64,000 bases of DNA. Origin: Trogon surrucura (lineage: Eukaryota > Chordata > Aves > Trogoniformes > Trogonidae). Location of the stretch: NCBI GenBank assembly GCA_020746105.1, contig CM036617.1, positions 144,378,518 through 144,442,517 of the forward strand, read 5' to 3'. This document shows, piece after piece, positions 23,238-36,535 of the stretch (position 1 is its first letter; each line of letters begins with the position of its first letter). A program made the translations under genes and the position numbers. The notes beneath the pieces were generated by a model. The model did no database searches. It was not told the DNA's origin and saw only the letters and a program-made list of their open reading frames with translations.

Positions 23238-23956
23238 GTTAGACCCTTTCTCTACAAAGGTAGCTAGCTCTTGGGATAACATGTCCAACTCTTGGCATCA
23301 GAAAGAGGCCAAGTTACTTTCGCACAGTTCATTCTACAGAGTGGTTTAGTTTCAAAACTGGAAGATGTGTAGCAGACTATCAGTGTAGCAGACCATCTAA
23401 GAAGTTCTCACTTGTGTGTTAAAATCTCCTGGATCAATCAAATTCACTCAGAGCATCATCAGACACTGGAAAATAAATACCGTGTTTCTGTAGATATTTC
23501 TCTTTCTGGTGCAATAAGGGAAAATATTCTTAAAGGAAAAGTATGCAGTCAGTCAGCAAAGTGGGTTTCATATATATTGAACTTCAGAAAGCAGCGGTTA
23601 GGCTTCTGTAGTACAAGTGGGAAATTCAGATGGAACCACAGACCATTTTTTATCAGATGTTTCCAGCGTTGGGACTTTTTTTGGTCATTTTAAATGAAGT
23701 TCCTTCATTACATTTATATAAAGTGGAACAAAACTAACAGCAGCTAAAAATACTCGAGGAGGACAACCTCTTCCCCACCCCATTCGAAATGGAAGAAATT
23801 TGTTCAAAAAGATCAAAATAAACTTGGAATCAAGATTTGAGAAGTAGACCTAAAAGTGTGCTTCTTTTCTGTATTGTACTTTGCACTTCTTTAATATGGA
23901 TTCCTGTAGTGTCCTTGCAATTTTAGCTTCTGAGCATCTTCTAGAAACTCATTTGT
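23238..23956. other. Upstream flank or intron of NTF3
   Basis: About 0.7 kb between the candidate promoter elements and the first CR1. AT-rich, no recognisable exon. It could hold further regulatory sites for the proximal promoter. Confidence 0.6.
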
Positions 23957-24733
23957 CATAGGATCATGGAATCATAAAACATTTTCAGCTGGAAGAGACC
24001 TTCAAGATCATCAAGTCCAACTTTTGTCCCAGCCCTGTCAACACCAGTAAACCATTTCCCTCAACAGAACATCTACCTGTTTAACACCTCTAGGGATAAT
24101 AACTCAACCACCTCCCTGGGCAGGTTGTTTCAATGCCTGACAACCCTCTCAGTAAAGAAATTCTACCTAATATTCAACCTGAACCTCCCCTGGTGAAACT
24201 TAAAAACACTTCCCCTTGTCCTATCACTCGCCACTAGAGAGAATGGACTAAGTCCTACCTTGCTACAATCTCCTTTCAGGTGGTTCTAAAGAGCAATAAG
24301 GTCTCCCCTCAGCCTCTTCTTCTCCGGGCTAAACAGCCCCAGATCCCTCAGCCATTTCTCATAGGACATACACTCCTAATCCTTCACCAGCTAGGTAGCC
24401 CTCCTCTGTACCCTCTCCAGCACCTCGATGTCCCTCTTGTAGTGAGGGGCCCAAAACTGGACACAGAACTCAAGGTGCAGTCTCACCAAAGCCAAGCACA
24501 GGGGCATGATCACCTCCCAGCTCCTGCTGACAACACTATTCCTGATACAGGCCAGGATGCCATTGGATTTCTTGACCACCTGGGCACACTGCTGGCTCAT
24601 GTTCAGCTGGCTGCCCATCAACACCCCCAGGTCCCTCTCTGCCTGGCAGCTCTCCAGCCACTCCTCCCCAAGCCTGTAGCGCTGCTGGGGGTTGTTGTGG
24701 CTGAAGTGCAGGACCCGGCATTTGGCCTGATTG
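23957..24733 (-). mobile_element. CR1 retrotransposon, 5'-truncated, about 0.78 kb
   Basis: The low-coordinate end carries octamer-like units (CATAGGAT, CATGGAAT) typical of the CR1 3' tail, followed by the 3' UTR and the C-terminal part of ORF2 on the minus strand. The frame at 24391-24624 contains [10 protein letters not shown] and [10 protein letters not shown], characteristic of the CR1 reverse-transcriptase C-terminal region. 5'-truncated and immobile. It lies about 1 kb upstream of the NTF3 coding exon in the same orientation, probably in the intron or immediate 5' flank. Confidence 0.93.
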
Positions 24734-25078
24734 TAATCTCTTTTTAAATCTTTCTGTCATCTTGTTTACGTGGTTGAGAACAGTGAGCATCTTTCTAAGG
24801 AGGATACATTAATATGTTGTATTTGCAGTTATATTTAAGTGAAACTATTTTCAATCTAAAATACTAAATCATGGAAGCAAGCCGTTAATCTCTAAACACA
24901 CCTTTTAATAAAACTGTTGGATTGAAGGAGAAAACATTAAACTCATGTTAGAGTACTCTTGCATGTTGTAAGCCTTGCATGTATTACTGTTTCAGGTCAC
25001 TCAGAACAGTCTCGAACTCGATTTTCCTGCACTACAAACACATCCACCACATGACAAACTGCTAGCACTCTGTGACAA

Positions 25079-25545
25079 AGGCACAGAGTTACAGCACATA
25101 GAGCAGATGGAGCTGGAAGGATCCTCAGATCATCATTGCTCAAAGCAGGGTCAGATAGGGCAGTTTGCCCAGAGCTGTGACTTGTCAGGGTTTGACTAAC
25201 TTCATGGATGAAGATTCCACAATCCCTCTAGGCAACGTGTTCCAGTGTTTCACGACCCTCACAGTAAAGAATCTCATGTTTCAGTACTATTTCCTGTATC
25301 TCAGTGTGTGCCCGTTTGCCCTTGTACTTTCATGGGACATGCCTGAGAAGAGCCTGGCTCCATCTTTTTTACTTCCACCCATCAGATACCCTTTTCCCTT
25401 AACCATCTTCATGCACTTGCTCTTATGTCCATGTCTGTCCTGTACTTGGGTGCCTAGAACTGGACACAGCACTCCAGATGTGGCCTTATCAGTGCTGAGT
25501 TGAGGAGAAGGATCACCTCACTCAATCTACTCGTGACACTCTGGG
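25079..25545 (-). mobile_element. Older, diverged CR1 fragment
   Basis: Follows the CR1 3' layout on the minus strand: GAGCTGGAAGGATCCTCAGA, then a GTTCCAGTGTTTCACGACC block, an AGTAAAGAATCTCATG block, and the AACTGGACACAGCACTCCAG / TGTGGCC segment. Divergence is clearly greater than in the neighbouring copy at 24 kb and there is no clean octamer tail, so this is an older subfamily. 5'-truncated, no usable frame. Confidence 0.85.
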
Positions 25546-27903
25546 TACTCTGTGTTTTTCTCAGAATAAATGGTGGAAAAATCAGACCTCCTGAACAGAA
25601 AAATTTTTACTTTAAAATATCACCACTTTTTGTTTAAAAAGGGCAAACTATTTTTCTGTTTAGGAAGACAAAAAAAGAAACATGTTTTACTGGAGGTTCC
25701 TCTATCCACTTTAAGCAAAACTCCTTTTAGCAACAGTGAGTCCCCACTTCATAGTTTGGAACAGCAGCAAAATCAGAGCTACCCTCTGTGGATGTGTGAT
25801 CTGTCCTTTTATGGACAAGAAATGTGTTTTCTCCATTCTCAGTTTGTCACACTATGAGTTCACCTAAATCTAGACTGTTGCTTGCAGTAATGTTATGCTT
25901 TGGAAAAAAAAATATCTAGGATTTTCACTTACCATACAATTACTGTCATACCTAAATAAATACTAGTTTAACATAGATGAGTCTCAGCGTCCAGACCATT
26001 CTGTATAAAAAGACCTCTTCCTGTGCAATTTGGTCTTCCCTCAGTAAATTACTTGCTTTGAAAACACTAAAAACATTATAAACCAGATGTCATTCAGCAG
26101 ATTTCTTACAGCACTCAGAACAGCTAACCCACACGCTGTATGACACACAAGTCTATAGGATGGTGAGCAAAGCTCTGACAACGCTCTGCTCAAAAGCTGA
26201 AAGCGTTGTTCATGCCAACATGGAGCTGCATGTAATCGCTGCTCTGCTTAGTTTCAAAACTAAGTGGCACTAGCAAAATACACAAACTGGAGCAGGTGAT
26301 GAGGTGGGAAAAGTAAGACTGGAGTTCCTGCAGACTCTCTTTAATGCCATGTTGCACACAAAAAGGAGGGTCTGGGGACTTCAGAATCAGAGCAGCTCAA
26401 ATAAGATATTTTTCTTGTCCATGACATTGACAGGGTTAGTTGAAAAAAGCATTTACAATTATTTTTCTGAACCTAATGTAACATATCCTGTGGATTTGTT
26501 GGGAAGGGTGTTAAACTGCTCTCAAATTTGACTTGTAGTTTGATTTGTACTTGGGAAATTATTTGTTGCAAAAGAAAAATGTTTTAGAACAAATTTTTAC
26601 ATTTTTCTGAAACATTTCAAGCTGCAAAATTTGGAAAGAAAGTGCAAACACCTAGGAAGTTCATAAGTGGTGTGTTCAACGGCCCATGACTTGAAATTGT
26701 CAGGCTATCCATGAAATCCAGTACTTCAGAATATTCCTAAGGCACTATTTTAGCTGGGAAAAATGGTCACTACTAGGAAACTGCAGCTGGTTTATGGTCT
26801 TGCCTCTATTTTGAGTATAAGACAACTTAAAAGTGTATTGATTTGTAGGGCTGGACAATATTGCTTTTGATAAATGGCTCTTTGCCCAAAATGGATCTTC
26901 GTGCCTCTCTAAATTGACGACAATCTGCACTTTTTAACTTTTTTTTGTGATGTTAAATTGGTAAAAGGGAAAGGAAACTGTAAAAACATCAATGTTTATG
27001 TTTTCATATTTTCAAAGCAAATCATTCTGATGTTTCTGGACATGCTTCAGAGGTTACACAATGCAATTCACAAAACAGAAATAGTGCTTACTCAGTATAG
27101 TCCAGTGAGTAAGTTATCTAAAAAGGAGACTTGTCTTCTGAGTCAAGATTTCAACAGAGTTATCCTGTCTAAGAGAAGACTGACCTAACTAACCTAACTG
27201 TGCTTCTGGGGCACAGGCTTGTACAAACCTTAGCAGAAGCCACTCCAGCACAAGTAGCAATAGCTCATTCTTCAGTTTTTAGGAGATTATAAAAATCCCC
27301 CAAAAATGTAGTTCTTCACATGAATTATTCTATTCTCTCACTAAAATATCTAAAAATTATTCATTTCAGGTACAAAGACAGGTCTTGTTCAAGCCAAATT
27401 TCTTCCACTTAGATGATGACCATGAGATATTTTTGTTGTTCTTCAAGGTTCTTCTTGAAATTTTCCACATGCAAATCCCTGAAAAGGTTCAGTTTTGGCT
27501 GTCTTTGTGGACTGTTTGTAGTCAAATAAGTGTGATGAATAGTTCTAGAAATGGACATAATACTATTTACGCTCCTACAGAAACTACAAACTGGATTACC
27601 GTGTTTGGGGCCTGGGACTGAGCCCCAAATAGGCATAAGCAAGCATTTCCATGGTGAACCTCAGAATAAGACCATAAGTCAGCAGCATGCTCCCTAGTCC
27701 AGGGTCAGCTGAAGTAATGTTATTAGATACAAATGGAGTAAGCCTTAATTGGTGACTCCTTCCAATATCTGCCTGATATCTGCTTGTGCTAGAGTATTAG
27801 TCTTCGCACCTGAATTAGTTTCTATTTCCACATGTTGTCAGGTCAGCTGTGACACACAGTCTAGTCAGCATTAAGGTGTATGACAGTCCATGACTTAAAT
27901 AGG

Positions 27904-27929
27904 TCTTCAGTATATATCTTCAGTATATA
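27904..27929 (+). repeat. 13-bp tandem duplication
   Basis: TCTTCAGTATATA occurs twice in direct succession. No gene nearby. Confidence 0.85.
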
Positions 27930-29100
27930 TTGGATATAATGACACATCCATTTGAACCAGTATAATCATAGCAGAACCTACTACATACCTGTCCTAGAAA
28001 CTATGCTGTAGTAGAACAATTTAGATAGTGCGAATCCAAAACTGATCCAGCACCTTCTCTGGATTCATGTTTATGGTGAACTCATCATTTGTCTGGGGAC
28101 ACAATAGTGGCTGGATGTCATGGTAGACTACTCGTGCCACAAAGAGAGTAGACAGATACCTAAGGTGGACATCAGCAGCCTGACACTGTCTTAATCCTGA
28201 GATATCCACCTTGTTTTATGTCTCTCTCCTCTTGTGTGACCCAAATCCTTAAACTCTCTATCTTGGGAGTTCAGCAAGGGCTGCTGACATATTCCAGAAG
28301 CTGTTTTTCCTGAGGTGCTGAGAAGCTTTGGACCAGCTTTGCTGTTGTTATTCTGTGCCCTTCTAGATACCAGGACTCATCTTTGACGCTCTGAGTTCTT
28401 GCTAGAGGTAATTAAAGAGGAGGTGGGGAGCACATGGTTCTCAAATCAGCCTTTAAATACATACAGAAAATGCTCTGCTATGTGTAATTTGGAAAAGCAC
28501 TCGACATCAAGGTAGGAAGACCCATTAGTCTCTTTGAGTTGGTGTCTTTGTAGAGTGTGCCCATTATTTGGAGATACTGCTCTGGCTTTCAAAAGAGATT
28601 GCAAATGTGACAACAGAAGCAAAAAATAATCTTAAAGGAAGAAGCCAAACTAAGTGAAAATCAGGCATTATGAATAGTCCAGAGGATTTGTGGGAGCACA
28701 TATCACACCATGGCACAGAACTGTTAATTTATATTAAACAAGTCTGACTTAGAGATTGCTGATATTTGTGGCACAGTGGGCAAAAGCAAACACTATAGAA
28801 AAGAAAAGCTCATGCATTGCAGAGTTGCTTGATCTTTCAATGGCAGCTTAGATTTACTCTATTTTAATGGTTGAGATTCCTGCCTATCACTGTGGTGTCA
28901 GCAGGGTATTAATGCTGTCTAATCCAGATGTCTCAGGGAAGGCCTAAATTTGGGAGGAGTAAATAAGCTTACCTCTTGCTTCCATCAATAAATTAAATAG
29001 ACTCTGACAAATCACTTTCTTTTCAGAAAGCGCTCTTTTCAGACTCAACATTTTGCATGATGTTGGAAAGCTTTTACCTTTGTTTCATTTGTGGTGATTT

Positions 29101-29131
29101 AAACAAAAAAAAAACAAAACAAAACAAAACC
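29101..29131 (+). repeat. (AAAAC)n microsatellite
   Basis: A10 run followed by repeated CAAAA units. Confidence 0.85.
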
Positions 29132-31504
29132 CAAATCAAACTATATTGCTTCATTTTGATCAGATTCTGAACAGTCTACAGAGCTGAAGAGTGAAGTGTC
29201 ATTTAATACGGTCTGTGAAAATAATGAAATCCTAGTACTCTGAGATACTAAGTATTTACTTTTAAGTCATTGCTAAGAGGAACTGGAATAGAAGGAAAAG
29301 TGACTGATGAATTTTACACTCAGCATTGTAATACCCAACATGATTTATGTAAGTCAGCTTGAAGTATTTGGCACTTTCTGAAAAATTTAAGAACAGCTTT
29401 TGTTCTTCAGAGCAAGCAACTAATGATCATTTGTGGTGGCTGACAGCTTATTCAGGCTTTTGCCAAAGACGACAGTGTAATTATTCTCATTGCTTGCTAA
29501 ACGCTGTTTTCAAACTCAAAGAAAGTAACAAGTAGCGGAACGCTGTTGATTCCCTCATCCTGATAACTATGTTGAGAAGAAGTGCAACCCTTCTCCTCCA
29601 TGTGGGATAATGAAAAGGTACAGAACAAGAAAAATATCACTGTGTTCTAAATATTCAGAAAGATGGCAGTATGGAATAATTGGACATGGAAATCTGCACT
29701 GCATAGCAATCGACTATTTGAACAACATGTGCCTCTAGACGGATTTATTAAAGTAGATTGCTGCCGAGTGCTGAATGTCCCCAGAGACTTTATGGCCCCC
29801 CTGAGCGTTTCCACTTCTAAACGTACAGAAATTTCAACACATACAGATTGAAGCTAAAGCTTTCACAACCAGACCCACTAAGAAGCCGAAGTATTCTGAG
29901 ACAAAATCAAGTGGGACTGACTTATGGCAGCTTTAAGCGTTAACCCTCCCATCCTCAGGGCTAACCAAACTGTAAGCTAGACTCAAGGAATTTGAAACTA
30001 ATGCATTCCTCTTGCAGATGGGCTGCAGAGTGCACACACTGTATCTGAGGATGAGGCCACCAAAGTTTCATAATCGGTGCAGCGGGTCAGTTGCTTTTAA
30101 TCATGCATTACTCAAGCCAGTTTTTAAAAGAGAAGACACATCTGAGCGCTGAGCCCCAACAGCCTCCAGTGAATGGTATATACCTAATCTCTTATGGAAA
30201 TCGAGTTCAGCCTACTGAGTCACTGACATTTCCTCTTCCTCTTTAAAAGACTGGCTGAGCAATGCACAGCAAGACAGCTGTTGACCCATGTATGAGAACC
30301 TCATCTGCACTTCGAACCAATTTACAATACTATTTATGATTTTCATTGTGACGATGATCCCCCTAGGAACTGAGGAAAGCTTTCCTGGCTGGTGACATCT
30401 TTCTGAAGGACAGTTTTGTGATAATACATCTGCTGCAAGGAGCAATCTTTTTTTCCGAACAGTGAAATGCACTGTGTAGAACAGGAGCAATATCAATTTA
30501 TTTCAACCACATATGACTGCAACAGCAGGAGTGTCTACATTTGATCTTTCCACACGTATATCTTTTCAGAGATCAATATGTGATCTCCTTACATACACCT
30601 GCCTGTTTCCAAGAGAAAGGTCAGGAGCAATTCCTCGCTGCTTACCTCATTACTTGGAACAGCAGCTGCTTCTCACACTTTGTGCAAAGTTAATTCTGTT
30701 AGGTTTTGGCCCTGCACCTTCCTCCCCTGCCACCAACATTGTCTGGAGTTCAGGGCACTTGAGACACCCCTGGAGGCATTTGACACTCTCCAGCATCCTC
30801 TAGCAATCCCACCAAGGGACTCGATTATTAATGATGTTCAGGACAATATCGGTCATACTAGCTACCTCTCCAGGTCTATAATCAGCTACAGAAGTAGGCA
30901 GGCTTCTCTCAGTCACAGGTCTTTTTCTGTTTTAGTTTCTTCACTGATGTCTTTGTTGCATGATATTCACACCAGCCTGTCTCTGCCCTAACTACCATGG
31001 TATAATTTTGCACTAACCAGTTGACTAATGAATTTATGCATTGAGAAGATCAGAATAAGGGTTTGGGACACTGGGATCTTGATTTTTCTAATTTTTTTGG
31101 AGTAGTTTGGTCCAGTCAGAAACTTTGTTCATTGTTTTCTACATCTGCAAGTAAGGAACTCTACATTATTATGTCGAGGGTTTATTAGCCTAGGTACCCG
31201 ATACGCTTGATATCCTTTGCTTTCTTCCTCCAAGAGCTGACTGTCATTGCCCTACAAAGAGAGGAAAAATAAAGAATTCCTCTCCCCACACACAGGACAA
31301 TTGCACGGCAGTACGATCCCCTGCGTGCTGCATGGGAGATGCCTGTCTGTTCTGAGAGTAACAAGGCATCTATACAGGTGTATTTCCACAAATGTTTCCA
31401 ATGTATATCATCCTCTGTTTTCTTTTACCACTCTCACGTCACTGATATTTGAGCACTCCTTAAGCATTTGTCTAGGGTAACACCAACAAAGTAGGAGGGC
31501 TGCC

Positions 31505-31605
31505 ATTGTTCCCATTATTAAGAACAGGAACTGGAATACACAGAAGTCAGATGATGTTTGCAAAGTCATACAGGTAGTCTGCTGCAAGTCAGGGTTTTCA
31601 TGTTG
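31505..31605 (+). mobile_element. MIR-like (CORE-SINE) remnant
   Basis: CCCATTATTAAGAACAGGAA, then CTGGAATACACAGA, then GCAAAGTCATACAGGTAGTC follow the order of the MIR consensus (cccattttacagatgagg / actgaggcacagag / aaggtcacacagctagt). Strongly diverged, as expected for an ancient SINE. Recognised by eye only. Confidence 0.55.
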
Positions 31606-31947
31606 CACTGGCTGCATCAGGAAAGTCCATCTGTAATGGTGATTGGAAGTCTGATTGATCAACAGCAAGTATGAAATGCAAGGAAATAAAAACAACACCA
31701 TCTGAGACGATCAGCAGTCAGCCACAACTTAGTTATGACAAAGAATTAAAGCCACAGTTGAGTAATCAATTTGCACAAAAGCTGAAGTTTTTCTACGTAA
31801 TATTCACTGTGTAGCTCTGAAAAATGTCCAAAGTAACAAAAAACCTAAAGGTCATATCCTTAGCTAAATCAGTAAATTCCAATGACTTGACGAGATCTGT
31901 GCTAATTATACAAAACCAGAACATTTGCCCAGAGATTTGTGTTTGCC

Positions 31948-31962
31948 TTTTTTTTTTTTTTT
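31948..31962 (+). repeat. Poly(T) tract, T15
   Basis: Fifteen T residues followed by CTTTTG. Confidence 0.85.
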
Positions 31963-34398
31963 CTTTTGAGAAGCAGTTGCAAACTAAAGAATAAAAAGCA
32001 CCAGAACTAAATCATGGTAGTGGATCTCTTAAGCTGTGTGTGTATTAGTTAATCTTTTCATTGATGTTTGTTAATAGTGGCAGGGCCAAGGAGCAAATAA
32101 ATTAAATTTGCAGCTGAATGTGGAGGGGATGCAAACAGCAGTGAGCAAAGAGAAATACAATCTCTCTTGGGGAGATGGAGCCATAAACCACTGGCAAAAA
32201 AGCGTCAAAATGAAAGTCAAAGTAGAAATTACAAGCCAGTGTGCTTGGAGAATATTGGTATTGAGCAATGATATACAGAGGGGAAAAGAAATTTAGAAAG
32301 GAGTAATACCTGATCAAACTCAGGAATGATCTAAAACTTTGGAAAGGCGCAGTATACAATAAATGCAAATATTGAAGCATTGCATTGCAGAGCTAGGAAG
32401 GAATTACCGCTTTTTGCAGCACAGCAGAAAAAAAATGGGAAAGCTTCTTGAAAGCTGGAAGGTATTTTCATACCAAAAAAAAAAAATTAAGAAAGAGCAG
32501 CAAAAATGTCTACAAAGGTTATATAACTGACCTTTGAGGAAGTTGCCTTAAACACGCAAGTCTTTGCTACGAGCTGACAGAAAGGGCATGACAGAAAACC
32601 CAGTGCAAAGATCTGGAAAGCGTAAGAACTGGTGAAAGAAAGCATTCATTTTAGGGTGGGGCAAAGGAGTGCAATCAGGAAAAACGGGATTAAGCTAAGG
32701 AAAGGGAAGTTAGGCTGATCATCAAAAGCAGTTTTCAAGCTATGCAAGATGTTTCTAAGAAGCCAAAAGCCACACCAAAGAGGCCTGGTTTCATGTTTCG
32801 TTGTAGCCCTGAAACTCCATCTAAGCCTTTTTTTAAAACAGTTTGAAGATCCATTAACCTTTCAAGTCAACCTGGACCTACTTTGGCTCAACCAGTGCTG
32901 ATTAACTGTTTTGTATTAAAGTCAGGCAATAGTTGCTGTTCCTTTTATTTTCGTCAGCAAGCTGTTTTTAGGGCTTAAACTCGCCATAATTGAAGTCGAG
33001 AGCAGTCTTCTAGATTAAACTCATTTCTTTCGCCTCCCCACGACTCTGGGGGGTTCAAGCCTGGCCTCTGGGTATGTAAGAGGCGATATGTAAGGTATGT
33101 AAGAGACGGTATTTGGTGTGTCCTTCTGGAAAGAGCAAGGGAATTAATGAAAAAGATTAAGGTGAAATGATTCATGTTTATATCAAACTGCTCTCATTCT
33201 GGTTTTGAATGCCAGAGGTAAGTTTTGTCTAGCTTCGTGGCAGGAGGAGAAAGGGAAACATTTCTCAGACTATCAGACTTCTGTCCCTCTCCTACTAGGC
33301 TGTGAAAGATCAGCCTTCTAGAAACCTTGTGATATAGGATGGCCCGATGTGTTTTTACAGTTACATTCCCACTGGACAACTCACTTTGTAGGAAAAAAAT
33401 GTAGATTAAAAAGACATATTTTTAAAACACTACTTTTTAGTTTTTCTGATGTTAGTAAACTCAAGAAGAAAATTTTTTCAAACTGTGAATTTCAAGAACT
33501 TCCTTTTGCTCGATTTTACACTGAAAACAAAAGGGGTTGTGTTTTGGTTTAGAAACTTAAAACTTCCTCTTCCACCTTTTTTAAAAACCTTTCACTTTCT
33601 TTTTTCCTTATATGAAGGAAAATAGTAAATGAAGAAAGCAAATAAAGGGAAACAACAGTCACAGCTTCAAAAATGTTAGTCTCAGTATGAAAAATCTTGC
33701 CTTCTTAAACCTAGTTTATGTGTACAGATAGAACTCACACACACAAGGAAAGAGAAATATGGTAGTAAGGGAATGCTACTTAGAAATTAAATCAGCCTTT
33801 ACTTGATTAGAAATAAATTAATTAAAAAACCCATAAAAATCCTCATGCTAACCTGAGATGTTTCTGTTGAGAAATAAAACAAAACACATTTTGTTGATTT
33901 CCTGACATCTCTGTTGTGACCCTTGAATATAGATATTTGCCTTGAGAGTAGGAACATTGTGAGGGCAACACTGTTTCTTAGAAATCCCAATCAAATTTTT
34001 AAGGTATTGCCAACTTAGAAGGAACAGCACTGATGCCTGAGAGCTTCTCCTAAGCACTGGGTATGAACCTCACTGTGTCTAAACACGTTGGTCACTGTCA
34101 CCCCAGCTCTGTCCCGTGAGACTGGAATTGCAGCAAGCCACGGCACGAGAGGTTTCATGGGGAAACCCCTTTCCTTTTAATCTAAAACTGAACCTGTGTT
34201 TGCTTTGCAAAATCTCATGACTTCGGGTTTCTTTAAAGCCTTACAGAAACGCATCCAAGGTCATTTTGTGTATCAAAGTTTGCTTTCTGAATTGCCTCTC
34301 CCTGTTCCTCAAATGTTCATGAACTTCCAAACAGGAAAGTCTTGTTAGACTTTTGGGTGTAAAGCATCTGATGCAGAGTTCTCAAAACAGGACTTGAG

Positions 34399-34466
34399 AC
34401 CTGATCCAAATACTTTAAAACAACCAATAGGGCCTTACTGAATTCAGCATGAATTGGATGAAGCTT
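34399..34466. repeat. Diverged palindromic ancient repeat
   Basis: GACCTGATCCAAAT (from 34400) faces a later GAATTGGATGA, an imperfect inverted pair of the 'cctgatccaa ... ttggat' type also seen at 19.4 kb. Weak. Confidence 0.35.
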
Positions 34467-34469
34467 TTG

Positions 34470-34507
34470 CACAGTTAGGAGTGGGGGGCACAGTTAGGAG
34501 TGGGGGG
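34470..34507 (+). repeat. 19-bp tandem duplication, G-rich
   Basis: CACAGTTAGGAGTGGGGGG occurs twice in direct succession. Identical copies suggest a recent slippage event. Confidence 0.9.
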
Positions 34508-36375
34508 AATAGCAATGTGAGTAGAGATGGTTGATGTTTGATTCTTATTTTATCACACATGTTTCGTACAACTCAATCATTTTCATCAAGACTGTAGTGA
34601 CAAATTAACGTTGACGAATTTAATTCATACTTTTTCCGTGATCTTGAAACAGGTGTAATTGCTGGCTTGCAACTAGCTTAAAATTATATTTTTTAATATA
34701 ATTCTCAGAGAAAAGGAGTCTCATATTTCTAATAAAAACAGTAAGGATTTTTTTTGGGGGGAAGTGGAAGTTCAGAAATTTGCTTCTTTGCAAAAAATGC
34801 AAACTTTTAAATTAAAACAAGCTTATATGCCCAAAAACTTCTCTATTCCGACAATCTAAATAAACTGTCCCAATACAAGAGATCACCTTTCCCAACAACC
34901 TTTCTCAATTTTACACTGCGAAATTACAGCACTTCCCCTGGATCTGCTCCCAGCTGCACAGTGAGACCCCAAATCCTTTTTACGGAAAAGAGCTCACAAC
35001 TATAATGCGTGCGCATCAAAGACTTGCGTTTCTTCCCATTGCGTCTGAATCTTCAAAAAAAACCATTGCCCATTTAGAGAAAAAAAGTCATTCTACTAAT
35101 TGGCATTACTTTATAACAAATTGTTTGCATGTAGGCCTGTCCTGAGGGTAAAGACTGTTCCGGTAGATCTAGCTACTCTGCATTTTTTTCCTTGTGAGAA
35201 TTTGCCTGAAGTGGAACTTTGCTTGTGAGTCCCCTAGTTCATGAATGTTCATGTGCATAAAATTTCCAGTATGCAGTCCTCCTCCAGACACAGAATTTTT
35301 CTAATTTTAACTCTCAGTTAACACTTTGACATGAGTTTGACTATATTTAGGGATTAATGCTCAAGGATGGTGAGAGTATTCTGGTCCCAGTCTAACACCG
35401 TGTATGATTTTTAAGCTTGTGAGTTGTCCGACTGAAATGCAGATTCCTCACAGTTAAGCTCATGGTTGAATGCTCTGCTAAACTGCACCCAAAGTGTCTG
35501 CTAATCTGCAGAACTGAGACCTCCCTTCCAAAATCAAAGTGCGATTCCTGTGTTTTCCTATTGCACTAATGCAGGCTCTGCACCTCTGCTGGGTCCAAAA
35601 CTCATCTGAAAACTGCCTTGTTTTCTGGTAACCGCGGTGTTTTTTCTTATCTTTCAATCCAGATGCCATTTTGCTGTTAATCCACAATGTCTCTCCCCTC
35701 CTCGCTGCCAAAAAGTCTCTGAAAGAAGAATTTTAGAACTGGGAGTACTTTAACACATGCTCTCTCTTGCCAGGCATATGATCCCCAGATTTTTGATAGA
35801 AAAGCAGGGTTTTAAACTGGGCATGGGAAGGAGACAAATGAGATGTACAGCAGCTGGCTTTGCCTCTCCTTATACAGTCAATGACTAGTGTGCCTTTTTA
35901 GAAAATTTCTTCTTACTGAAAAAATTCTGGTTATGAATATTTATCTATAGAAGGGCAAAAATAGAGTAATTCTCAGGGTACCAGGAATAGAAACAGTAAT
36001 TTTTTAACAGACCTCTGTTTATCTCTTGTTGTATGCATACTTTATATGTTTCAGGAAAAAATCCTACTGACATCTGATCACTACAAAGGTTAGTTACATC
36101 ATTGGATGATTGACTTTCATGTTATGTACAGTCTGTGGAGATACTGCTGTAGGAGTTTACTCCTTTTGTGAGATATCAGGTATTCATTGATGTTAGAGGC
36201 AAGATATGCTTGAACACACAATCCTCACTGCAAGAGCAGATGCTGTGAATGCGCGAGAGCTAACAGAGGGTAAGCGAAGGCTGCTGGCAGTCTTGCTGCA
36301 GGGGTGGTAATGCTGCAGCGTGAAGCTTTCTTTCATAATTAAGAATGGCTTTGGTGATTGAGTGCTTTTGCTGTG

Positions 36376-36535
36376 CTTTTACATCTTGGAAACTAAAGCA
36401 CAGACAAGTTATGTGACTTTTCCAAGGTTACGTGAGCCCAAGGTCATGTGAGAAGAAAATGGAAGTGAGCATTCAGAGCTGCCTCTTGTGAGGTCTAGGT
36501 TGTGTTGGTTGTACCCACTGGACTAGCCTCTTCCC
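36376..36535 (+). mobile_element. MIR-like (CORE-SINE) remnant, the best of three
   Basis: TTTTACATCTTGGAAACTAA, AGCACAGACAAGTTATGTGA and CTTTTCCAAGGTTACGTGAG match successive MIR consensus blocks. The 3' part GTACCCACTGGACTAGCCTC resembles the 'accactagaccac' block. Orientation plus. Confidence 0.65.

Noticed and set aside
24280..24747. 155-codon plus-strand frame
   Set aside because: Antisense shadow of the CR1 ORF2 remnant.
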